NCBI GenBank assembly: GCA_029906195.1
Contig: JARWSJ010000001.1
Coordinates: 2,108,001 to 2,172,000 of the forward strand
Source of the DNA: Chitinophagaceae bacterium 26-R-25
GTDB taxonomy: Bacteria > Bacteroidota > Bacteroidia > Chitinophagales > Chitinophagaceae
Reading direction: 5' to 3'
DNA length: 64,000 bases
In this document: positions 27,232 to 34,972 of the stretch, piece by piece
How positions within the stretch are numbered: position 1 is the stretch's first letter
Layout: each line of letters opens with the position of its first letter
Notes under the pieces: model-generated
Database searches by the model: none
The model's input: only the letters and a program-made list of their open reading frames with translations
Told to the model about the DNA's origin: nothing
Made by a program: the position numbers and the translations under genes

Positions 27232-28199
27232 ATGTCGCGTGAATATTTTTTTCTATAGTCAGTTGGTGACAAACCGGTCATTCTTTTAAAGATCATCCTG
27301 AACGTTTTGATATCCTTATATCCGGAATTAACCATCACTTCATTCAACTGCGAGTTATTGTCTTCCAACGCTTTTTTTGCCGCCTCTATTCTTACGCGTT
27401 GCAAATATTCTATAGGCGTATTGTTGGTAGCGGCTTTGAAGCGACGGGCAAAATTCCGCCGGCCAGTGTTGCTTAATGACGACACTTCATCGATGGAAAT
27501 ATCATTTGAATAATGCTGCTCGATATAGGATTGAGATTTTAAGATTACCTCATCATTGTGCCGGTGCTGTCCCGTAAAGATGGCGAAGTGCGATTGACGT
27601 ACCTGGTCAATATCTATTGAAAATCGCTTGCTGATCCAAAGCGCCGTTTCCCTGCCACAAAATTTTTCGATAAGGTACAATACCAGCTTAATCGAAGAAA
27701 AGCCGCCACCACTGGTATATACACCGCCCTGGTCTGTAATAACATGATCCGCTTTCATTTTGATCAAAGGGTAGCGCGATTGCATCTCGTCTGCTGCCGC
27801 CCAATGCGAAGTGGCTATCTTACCGTCCAGCAATCCTGCTTCCGCCAGAAAAAAGCTGCCTACGCAAAGGCTTGCTATCTCTGCACCCAAACCATTCATT
27901 TCCCGGATCCACTCAACAACCGCTTTATTTTTTTTAAGAATCGCCTGGCTGTCCCCATTAAAGCCGGGAACAATGATCAGGTCCGTTTGCATGACTTCTT
28001 CTATCGTCGTAAAACATATAAACTGGGCCGGCGCATCCAGTTGTATGTTTTTCACTTTTTCACTTACCAGTTCCAGTTTAAAAGCCGGTCTTTTTCCTGC
28101 AAGCTGAAGGCACCAGTTGGCTCCGGCAAACAGATCTATAACTCCTGCAACAGAAGATGAATATACATCCTCGTGCACCAGCAATGATATTTTCTTCAT
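27228..28199 (-). CDS. GlxA-type transcriptional regulator (DJ-1/PfpI domain plus AraC HTH)
   Basis: 323 aa from ATG 28199 (MKKISLLVHEDVYSSS), chosen where family homology begins. An N-terminal DJ-1/PfpI domain (about 1-180) contains GAEIASLCVGSFFLAEAGLL with the usual nucleophile-elbow Cys. The C-terminal AraC HTH (about 215-320) contains LSNTGRRNFARRFKAATNN and GYKDIKTFRMIFKRMTG. It ends SRDM, and its TAG stop is the TAG of a REP end. Divergent from the frameshifted esterase at 28340, its likely target. Confidence 0.92.
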   Translation of the reverse strand: MKKISLLVHEDVYSSSVAGVIDLFAGANWCLQLAGKRPAFKLELVSEKVKNIQLDAPAQFICFTTIEEVMQTDLIIVPGFNGDSQAILKKNKAVVEWIREMNGLGAEIASLCVGSFFLAEAGLLDGKIATSHWAAADEMQSRYPLIKMKADHVITDQGGVYTSGGGFSSIKLVLYLIEKFCGRETALWISKRFSIDIDQVRQSHFAIFTGQHRHNDEVILKSQSYIEQHYSNDISIDEVSSLSNTGRRNFARRFKAATNNTPIEYLQRVRIEAAKKALEDNNSQLNEVMVNSGYKDIKTFRMIFKRMTGLSPTDYRKKYSRDM

Positions 28200-28339
28200 G
28201 GTGTTATGAGAATAAGTAATTGTAAATTTAAGCCAATCTGATGTCAAATTATCCCCCTGAGAAAGTCACCAATGCTGGTTTTAGCCATCATATCCGCTGT
28301 ATAGTTTTGTTGAAATTTTCAAACAAAAAATCATGTATT

Positions 28340-29274
28340 ATGACATCTGCAACAGCACAGGAAATACCTGTAAAACCAAGCAAACAAATAGAAGAAGTCA
28401 GCAAATGGTGGCTTAAAAGTGTAGCTGCATCCAGAGAGAGCCAATCTCTTGCGGAGGTTCGCGACATTAATGAAAACTGGCAAAGCCTTACGTCAGAACC
28501 AGGCAGCGTTGACTACATTGAAGTGGATGCGGGCGGCGTGCAGGCCATGTGGGCCATTCCAAAAGAAAGCTTTGGGGACCGCGTTCTTCTGTGCGTGGGG
28601 GAGGATTTTTCAGCGGATCCATGTATACGCACAGAAAATTGTATGGTCATTTTGCCAAAGGAGTCGGATGCCGGGCGTTGATCGTCCATTATCGCCGCTC
28701 TCCTGAACATGTGCATCCGGCACAGGTCAATGATGTGGTAACGGCCTACCGGTGGCTGCTTGAGCAGGGAATACACGCCGGTCACATTGCCATAGTCGGG
28801 GACTCAGCAGGCGGCGGGCTCGCTGTAACAAGCACACTGCTCATTCGCGACAAAGGCCTGCCAATGCCTGCGGCGGTCATGCCTTTTTCAGCATGGTTTG
28901 ATATGGAGGTGACCGGAGAATCCGTGAAATCGAATAAAGACAGGGATCTCTTATTGAACAGAGAATGGCTAAATGAAATGGTACAGATGCGCCTCGGCAA
29001 AGAAGGCAATCCAAAGGACCGTTACGCAAATCCATTTTATGATGATCTTAAAGGCTTGCCACCCCTATACCTGCAGGTTGGCGGTGATGAGGTGCTTTTA
29101 GCTGACAGCGTCGACCTCGCGAGGCGTGCGAAGGCAGCAGGAATTGATGTTCGCCTCGACATTTTTCCCGGCATGCAGCATACCTTTCAAATGGCTGCGG
29201 GGCGAGCGCCTGAGGCAGACGACGCAATGGCACGATATGTTAATTGGGTGAAACCTAAGCTGGGGCTGAAGTAA
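28340..29274 (+). pseudogene. Alpha/beta hydrolase (hormone-sensitive-lipase type esterase), frameshifted
   Basis: Reading starts at ATG 28340 (MTSATAQEIPVKPSK) in one frame, and homology moves to the +1 frame near 28595-28602. The first frame ends at 28681. The second carries GGGFFSGSMYTHRK, GDSAGGG (nucleophile Ser), LQVGGDEVLLADS (Asp) and GMQHTFQM (His) to 29274. The break falls exactly at the oxyanion-hole HGGG motif, which reads RGGG in the downstream frame. A loss of about 4 nt removing the His codon, or a 1-nt indel plus a His-to-Arg change, would explain it. The rest of the catalytic triad is intact, so this is a recent mutation or a sequencing error. Confidence 0.85.
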
Positions 29275-29285
29275 ATTAAACATCA

Positions 29286-29340
29286 ACTGCATTACCAGAC
29301 CTGACAAGTTTTTAAAACCTGTCAGGTCTGGTAATGCAGT
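29286..29340. repeat. Inverted repeat, 21-bp perfect arms
   Basis: ACTGCATTACCAGACCTGAC and its complement form arms 29286-29306 and 29320-29340 around a T/A-rich loop. It lies between the convergent esterase remnant and the DUF4468 gene, so it may terminate both. The CAGACCTGACA...TGTCAGGTCTG core resembles dispersed palindromes of Bacteroidota genomes. Confidence 0.75.
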
Positions 29341-29380
29341 CCCCTAGTTGCAATGATATTTTAAAGGAAATTCCTGCACT

Positions 29381-29917
29381 TTAAAAACTGTCCGACCTAA
29401 CCTTCATGGTGTTTTTCAACAATTCAATTTTACGCATAAACAAGGCATCCATTGATTTCAGGATACGTTTCCTTTCCCCGTTGCCGATGATGCCGCCACC
29501 TTTTCCTTTGTCAACATCGTACAAGGGATGATCTACGCTCCTGCCATCGTCCGTATAATTGATCATTATATTATCAATCGTATAACGGTACCGGCCCTGC
29601 TTCGCTTCTATTTTAATATTGTACTTCAATTTCATTGGGATGGTGCCAATGCCGGTTTCTGTTTTATAGGTTCCCGGTTCTTCTACGGCCACGTTTAATG
29701 TGCCTCCTGCCGGGTCATCGGTAATCGTTTTAACATCCGGCAAAGCCAGCTTAACCACAAACAATTTAGCATTCTTATACAGATCGGCAACGGTAAATGA
29801 AGTGTCAACCGAAACAACTTCGCCATAATACAGGTACCGGTCCTCAACTTTATAATTCAACTGGGCCTTTGAAACAAAAGGCATTAAGAATACGAGTATG
29901 GGTAATAGATATTTCAT
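29381..29917 (-). CDS. DUF4468-domain (TBP-like fold) secreted protein
   Basis: 178 aa from ATG 29917 (MKYLLPILVFLMPF); the signal peptide ends SKAQ. The body reads NAKLFVVKLALPDVKTITDD at about 50-70, then strands GRYRYTIDNIMINYTDDG, the pattern of DUF4468 proteins, which are common secreted proteins of Bacteroidota with no known function. Monocistronic. Confidence 0.8.
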   Translation of the reverse strand: MKYLLPILVFLMPFVSKAQLNYKVEDRYLYYGEVVSVDTSFTVADLYKNAKLFVVKLALPDVKTITDDPAGGTLNVAVEEPGTYKTETGIGTIPMKLKYNIKIEAKQGRYRYTIDNIMINYTDDGRSVDHPLYDVDKGKGGGIIGNGERKRILKSMDALFMRKIELLKNTMKVRSDSF

Positions 29918-30064
29918 AAAACACTGACAATTATAGAGGTTCAAAAAAAATAAACTGGCTAATATTAAAACAACAAGTCAATTCCGAAATTGTTGTAACG
30001 GGCACAACCAGTTTCATTGTGTCTGCTCTTTTATAAGACGGTAATCGGAAGGTTTTTCGCATAA

Positions 30065-30106
30065 TAAAAAACGTGAGCATTGTTTTAAAATACTCACGTC
30101 TTTTTT
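30065..30106 (-). terminator. Terminator of the SPFH/zinc-ribbon operon
   Basis: Stem ACGTGAG/CTCACGT (30071-30077 and 30093-30099) with A-run on the left and T-run on the right, so it can end transcripts from either strand. It lies 45 bp after the SPFH gene stop. Confidence 0.8.
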
Positions 30107-30150
30107 GAATCGTTTGATGATGAAACGAAAACCGTAATGATATAAAAATT

Positions 30151-31413
30151 CTATTCTTTTGGAAACGCAGGCGGCACTGACGGGAACACTGAAGAGAACT
30201 CCCCTACTTTTTCAGCTAGTTCCCAGTTTGCCATACCGTCTTTCCATACATAATGAGTGCGTGTAAACTGACCCGTTTGCGCCATTTGTCGCAGTTGCTC
30301 GAAAGTAAATGAGCCTTGTTGTTGTCCATTGACACCAATAAAATAAACGGGCTGATTAGGCATTGGAGGTGGCGTTCCTCCTCCTATTTTGTTCATCATG
30401 TTCCCTACCTGGTTGCCGAGCATCCCGCCAATCATTATACCCGTCGTCATACCGGCCATGCTATTGACTATTCCCCCTCCTTCACCTCCTGGGCCGCCCC
30501 CCAGATGGCTTCCGACTGTTTTAAGCACATCTGCCTGTTGATCGAGCTGGTAAACACCAAAGTTTTTCCCTTCCACCTGCATTTCGGCATCCTTTCTGGC
30601 GATCCTGGCATTTTCAGAAAGGTTCGCAATATTCACATCGGTTTGCGCTTCAGCAAATTTCGTCTGCTGGTCCGCTGTAGCTTTCTTCAGCTGCAAATAG
30701 TTTGCATTTTCTTTGTCTATCTCAATAGCGCTAATGTCAAAACGCCTTAGATTAACGCCAAAAGTACCCAGCATATCTGCCTGCAACTTCTCCTGTACAA
30801 TCGTGCAAATGTCATCGAGTTTTCTTTCAATCACCAATGGAGATATATTGTTCTCAAACGGCACATTCAGTATAACCGACTTTGCCTTTCTTACCATGAA
30901 GTCCTTTATCTGATTATGAAAATCTTCCAGTTCAAAATCGATGAGACGATTCAGTTTTATGAAATTCTTATAGTCCTGCAGATTGAACGTGAGTGTTCCA
31001 CGCACGGCACAAGGCACAACCAATTCCGGAAATCGCGGATCGCAAATATCAAAATATGGAATACCAAATTTTATCTGAACATTTCCGGCGAGGTTAATAA
31101 AATAAATTTCTGCCGGAAAAGGAGAAGCATCGTTATAAAGACGCCCCACGAGATCAGCTATGAACGGAATATTAATGGTCTTTAGAAAACCATCATAGGG
31201 CCCTACCAGATAGTCCGTACCATTTTCACCTTTGTTGTTGTAAACAAATACAGCGACCTCTCCATCTTTTACGCGGATACTACTTCCAAACCGGATAGCA
31301 TTTTCTCTTTTTGCTGAGTTGGCTGCTCCCGATGGACTCCACTTGTGCACGAGATATTCCTGCTCGTCACAACGTATTACGTCCATAATTCCACCATTGC
31401 TGAATATTCCCAT
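30151..31413 (-). CDS. SPFH-domain protein with C-terminal GYF_2 domain
   Basis: 420 aa. Residues about 20-265 form the SPFH (band-7-like) domain of the YdjI/virion-core type, with GEVAVFVYNNKGENG, FGVNLRRFDISAIEID and a coiled segment. A Gly/Met-rich hydrophobic linker follows (about 290-345), then a GYF_2 domain (about 349-405, YFIGVNGQQQGSFTFEQL and HYVWKDGMANWELA). The N-terminus lacks a signal peptide. The ATG overlaps the TAA of the preceding zinc-ribbon gene by one base, so the two are translationally coupled. The role is probably membrane-associated scaffolding; exact function unknown. Confidence 0.88.
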   Translation of the reverse strand: MGIFSNGGIMDVIRCDEQEYLVHKWSPSGAANSAKRENAIRFGSSIRVKDGEVAVFVYNNKGENGTDYLVGPYDGFLKTINIPFIADLVGRLYNDASPFPAEIYFINLAGNVQIKFGIPYFDICDPRFPELVVPCAVRGTLTFNLQDYKNFIKLNRLIDFELEDFHNQIKDFMVRKAKSVILNVPFENNISPLVIERKLDDICTIVQEKLQADMLGTFGVNLRRFDISAIEIDKENANYLQLKKATADQQTKFAEAQTDVNIANLSENARIARKDAEMQVEGKNFGVYQLDQQADVLKTVGSHLGGGPGGEGGGIVNSMAGMTTGIMIGGMLGNQVGNMMNKIGGGTPPPMPNQPVYFIGVNGQQQGSFTFEQLRQMAQTGQFTRTHYVWKDGMANWELAEKVGEFSSVFPSVPPAFPKE

Positions 31414-32627
31414 TAGTTACTAATTTTTTCTTCGAAATCAATTTTATCATTTAAACTTTTTCTAAGGTCGTAGCTTCTTATCAAGTCTGCACGCTGCCGG
31501 GCCTTTTTAAACTTCTTCGCCGTTATCAAAGAATTTACCTGGCCTGCAACAATTTTTTCGATCAATTCCTCTCTGACGTTCTCGTTGCTAGCGAGCTTTA
31601 CTTTTTTCAACGCATCATCATACTTTTCATTTGCCAGCAACTGTTTCACTTCCATCCAAACAACTGAATCACGCCATTCTGATTTGGTACTATCGGCAGC
31701 ATCAAGTCCATTGATCATCGCATAAGCCAAGTCTGCTTTCCCATTAGAGGCATAGGTTTCTATTTCTCCGTAAGTGATCAATTGAAGCAACGAAAGTTTA
31801 TAGGCTTCTTTAACGTTGAGTGCAGCAACAAATGCTTTGGCCTCCTCAAATTTCTTTGCGTCGATCAGCACTTTTACCTGTACAGTCGTTATCGTTTTTT
31901 TAATTCTTGCTTTAGCAGTATCTGCATCGCTTATCGTGTTGAAAACGGCTACTGCTTCTGCTAATTTCTTTTCTTTTATTAAACCGTTAATTTCGGTTTC
32001 CTTTATTTCAACTTCAAGGTTGGCTCTGGTAAGTTCATTTTTTACGGTGGCTACGTATTCCTTTGCTTCTTTTACTTTTCCTGCCCGTAACATTTTATCT
32101 ACTTTCAAATATTCGTTACTTGACAATGATATCTTTTGCGCCAAAATAAAGAAGGCAAAAAATGCAACAGTCACAAATCTGCCAATAAATACAAATTTCC
32201 TTCTCGACGCTACTAAATTGTTTTTTTCTCGCTCGCTGTCGGTGATAAGTTTTGCTATTTCCTTATTTGCTCCGTATGACATTCTGGAGGTCCTGATCTC
32301 CTTTTCTGCAACGGCAACACGGGTATAGAACAATTCTTTATCAGTGTTGAAAACATGCTCCCATTTAAGGAGTTTTTTATAAATGATGTAGAGACCACCT
32401 GTTCCGCAACAAAGCAAAACTTTTAAAGCGGTGTTCGCTGTGTTAGGTTGGTAAACAGTTCTTATAGCAATAATTGCATCATCCAATTCACTTATTTCAG
32501 CATCTAATTGATTGGTAGCAGCAGTATTTATGACAGCGTCACATGATGGGCAAACGCGGCTCAAGCCGGTTATCATTTCTCCACAACTGGGGCATTTTAC
32601 CACCAGTTCTTTTTCGATAGCATTCAT
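31413..32627 (-). CDS. Zinc-ribbon membrane protein with helical repeats
   Basis: 404 aa. An N-terminal zinc ribbon has two CPSC pairs (Cys12/Cys15 and Cys27/Cys30). Two hydrophobic segments follow: LKVLLCCGTGGLYIIYK (about 68-84) and FVFIGRFVTVAFFAFFILA (about 145-163). The remainder (about 170-400) is charged alpha-helix with repeated units (KLAEAVAVFNT, KKFEEAKAFVAAL, EKYDDALKKVKL) like TPR/SEL1 repeats. It is the first gene of a two-gene operon with the SPFH-GYF gene. Not a recognised enzyme. Confidence 0.8.
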   Translation of the reverse strand: MNAIEKELVVKCPSCGEMITGLSRVCPSCDAVINTAATNQLDAEISELDDAIIAIRTVYQPNTANTALKVLLCCGTGGLYIIYKKLLKWEHVFNTDKELFYTRVAVAEKEIRTSRMSYGANKEIAKLITDSEREKNNLVASRRKFVFIGRFVTVAFFAFFILAQKISLSSNEYLKVDKMLRAGKVKEAKEYVATVKNELTRANLEVEIKETEINGLIKEKKLAEAVAVFNTISDADTAKARIKKTITTVQVKVLIDAKKFEEAKAFVAALNVKEAYKLSLLQLITYGEIETYASNGKADLAYAMINGLDAADSTKSEWRDSVVWMEVKQLLANEKYDDALKKVKLASNENVREELIEKIVAGQVNSLITAKKFKKARQRADLIRSYDLRKSLNDKIDFEEKISN

Positions 32628-33048
32628 CGGGTTCGGTTAAGTATTGGGTTTAGACTATTTTAAATTATCTGCAATTGATATAAAACGCAAACAATTATAG
32701 TTTATTTTTTTATGAGATTGATTGATGGCATGGGAATTTTCTAAAACTTTTTAATTTTTTAAGACGTCCACCCCGCGGGGGTGAATAATTGATTAGCTGA
32801 GTATCCGACTGGCAATACTCAATCATTCTGGATAACATTAAAACATTTACATCGACAACTGGAAAAAAAACTATTGAAGGAAGTAAAAAGGGAAAAAGAA
32901 GAAGTGTTGGAAAAAGCAATTGTAGTGATAAACAATAGGCCGAGTTGTTTACGACCACGCACAAAAAAGGGACACGTTATAAAAATAACTGTCCCGTAAC
33001 ACCATGAGAAAAAAACAAACGATCAAAAATTATAAAACAGAATGGCTG
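32628..33048. other. Intergenic region between zinc-ribbon and LytTR genes
   Basis: About 420 bp without a supportable gene. It holds a small G/C palindrome CACCCCGCGGGGGTG (32769-32783) and otherwise A/T-rich sequence. An 84-codon minus-strand frame shows no family features. Confidence 0.4.
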
Positions 33049-33384
33049 TTAATTGCCAATTGAATATTTGGAAATAAATGAATTCACATCCTTTCTAAAA
33101 GTTTCACCGATGGGAAAGAAAAGGTCCTTATCCAAATAGACCATATGGCCACCCATTTTTTGGATTCTATCAAGTGCCACGATATAGGATTTGTGAATGC
33201 GCATGAATTTATCCTTCGGTAAAAAACCTTCAAGATCGCGCATAGACGTCAGCGTCATCACCTCTGCGTTTGAAGAATATATTTTACTATAGTTGCGAAG
33301 GCTTTCTATATAGACGATGGAATCAACCATAATTTTCTGAGCCGTTCCACCGCTTCTTACAAAGAAAAAATCGTTTGATGCCAT
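33049..33384 (-). CDS. Stand-alone LytTR-family DNA-binding protein
   Basis: 111 aa from ATG 33384 (MASNDFFFVRSGG), chosen over a TTG 17 codons upstream. The whole protein is one LytTR domain: DSIVYIESLRNYSKIYSSN, then LPKDKFMRIHKSYIVALDRI and FPIGETFRKDV. There is no receiver or membrane domain and no histidine kinase beside it. Divergent from the Lrp-type regulator. Confidence 0.9.
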   Translation of the reverse strand: MASNDFFFVRSGGTAQKIMVDSIVYIESLRNYSKIYSSNAEVMTLTSMRDLEGFLPKDKFMRIHKSYIVALDRIQKMGGHMVYLDKDLFFPIGETFRKDVNSFISKYSIGN

Positions 33385-33565
33385 TTTTAAAAAATTTTGT
33401 CGGTTGAGGAAATACTTGTCGTAAATGCTTAACAAACTTCAACAATTCCGGATATATATACAACGATTTACAATTTTTCCGGAAATTTTATGGAAATTCA
33501 CGGATTCATTAGAACTATTTTCAGAATTAGCTGATTATTTAGGCATTTACCAAATATTATTTACC

Positions 33566-34027
33566 ATGTACCAACCCGACGATACCGACTACGAAATACT
33601 CCGACTGCTACAACGAAACGGCGAGCTGACCAATAAGGAAATTGCGTTTACTATCGGCAAGTCGATTGCAACCATTCACGAGCGTGTGAAAAGGCTAAAA
33701 GAAGAGAAATACATAAAAAGGACAGTCGCCATCCTCGACCGCAAGAAGATCAACAAAAACCTGATTGCCTTCAGTCATGTGCTACTGAGTGACCACGCAT
33801 TTGAAACCCTCAATACTTTTGAAACAGAAGTCTCAAAGTTTCCGGAGGTAATGGAATGTTTTCAAATGACCGGCACCTTCGATTTCATTCTAAGAATAGC
33901 CACGAGCGACATGGATAGTTATCACGAATTCTATCGCCACAAACTCGCCAAGCTTCCAAACATTGCAACGGTGCAGAGTTTCTTTGTATTGTCGGAAACG
34001 AAGAGTGATACGGCTTATCCGTTGTGA
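33566..34027 (+). CDS. Lrp/AsnC-family transcriptional regulator
   Basis: 153 aa from ATG 33566 (MYQPDDTDYEILRLLQ), where family homology begins; the frame is open further upstream. The N-terminal winged HTH (NKEIAFTIGKSIATIHERVK) is followed by an RAM/AsnC ligand-binding domain (about 65-150) with VMECFQMTGTFDFILRI. It probably senses an amino acid. Divergent from LytTR across 181 bp. Confidence 0.93.
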   Translation: MYQPDDTDYEILRLLQRNGELTNKEIAFTIGKSIATIHERVKRLKEEKYIKRTVAILDRKKINKNLIAFSHVLLSDHAFETLNTFETEVSKFPEVMECFQMTGTFDFILRIATSDMDSYHEFYRHKLAKLPNIATVQSFFVLSETKSDTAYPL

Positions 34028-34120
34028 TTAGGCAAGTACTTTTTTAACTCGCGCGATGCAAAACCAAATGAGGACACAAACATTCAAACCTTTGTACAAA
34101 TATTATTATGTTTGACCACC

Positions 34121-34435
34121 ATGATTCTTAGAAAAATTTTGCAAATACTTTCACTGGCGTTGTTCTTTTATTTGCTTGCCGATAATTTCTCGCATTTTGA
34201 TTTCGCAATGTCGAAGAACAACGCATTGACGTCAATGAAAAAAGCGGAGATCGATTCAATACAAAGCATCGACACGGTTAGATACAAAGCAAAAGAATAC
34301 GTCGATGAGGTTCGAAAAATACAGAAAAAGTATTCAGCAAAATCTGTGGCGACATTTTGGCTTTTAACTGTGCTTCTGCTTTTCCAAATAGTTTTATTAA
34401 AAGTAAATCAACCCACAAAAAACAAGCAAACTTAG
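34121..34435 (+). CDS. Small two-helix membrane protein, unknown function
   Basis: 104 aa from ATG 34121 (MILRKILQILSLALFF). An N-terminal membrane helix (about 5-21), a charged central region (about 25-75, KKAEIDSIQSIDTVRYKAKE) and a second helix FWLLTVLLLFQIVLL near the C-terminus. Followed 16 bp later by another small gene on the same strand. No family recognised. Confidence 0.6.
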   Translation: MILRKILQILSLALFFYLLADNFSHFDFAMSKNNALTSMKKAEIDSIQSIDTVRYKAKEYVDEVRKIQKKYSAKSVATFWLLTVLLLFQIVLLKVNQPTKNKQT

Positions 34436-34451
34436 ACCTGGCGCTCACTTA

Positions 34452-34868
34452 ATGACTCTCATAAAAAAAATACTATCCTTTTTGCGGTCTTCCAAAACAC
34501 CCGATCTTTCCCAAACTGCCGAGGAAAAAAGAAATGCTTTTGCCATTAACTATAATGATCCGGGAAAATTCAAATACGAAGATGATGGCTTCGTTTTCGA
34601 TTCAACATCGAGTCAACAAAAAATAAAGTGGAGCGACATAGAACGATTGATTGCTTACAAGCTGGACCTTTTAACGACAGATCGGATATGTATTGACATT
34701 GTATATAATGAATATCAGATAACAGTAAGTGAAGAAACTCCGGGTTGGTATCAATTCGTAGAGAAGACAAAAATTACCTTCCCTTCAATCCCTAATAATT
34801 GGGAGGCAGAGGTAATGCACCCTGCTTTTGAGACAAATCTTACCGTCATATATCAACGACCGGATTAA
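34452..34868 (+). CDS. Hypothetical cytosolic protein
   Basis: 138 aa, no signal peptide or membrane helix. Alternating beta pattern with FKYEDDGFVFDSTSSQQKIK and KWSDIERLIAYKLDLLTTDR, reminiscent of a PH-like domain, and a Trp-rich C-terminal part (PGWYQF, PNNWEAEV). It probably forms an operon with the preceding small membrane gene. Function unknown. Confidence 0.65.
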   Translation: MTLIKKILSFLRSSKTPDLSQTAEEKRNAFAINYNDPGKFKYEDDGFVFDSTSSQQKIKWSDIERLIAYKLDLLTTDRICIDIVYNEYQITVSEETPGWYQFVEKTKITFPSIPNNWEAEVMHPAFETNLTVIYQRPD

Positions 34869-34913
34869 TACAGCAGTAACATATTTTGCAGAGCATTGGC
34901 ATAAGTCGAAAAT

Positions 34914-34957
34914 AAAAAAGGACAAACCGGAAGTAATTTCAGTTTGTCCTTTTTTAC
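34914..34957. terminator. Bidirectional terminator between convergent genes
   Basis: GGACAAAC (34920-34927) pairs with GTTTGTCC (34942-34949), with A-run before and T-run after. It serves the hypothetical gene on the plus strand and the end of the 29-kb minus-strand glycosidase block. Confidence 0.85.
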
Positions 34958-34972
34958 TTTCTTGCAATAATT

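Noticed and set aside
32710-32964. 84-codon minus frame in the zinc-ribbon/LytTR gap
   Set aside because: Hydrophobic and basic low-complexity translation of A/T-rich DNA and a G/C palindrome; no homology recognised.
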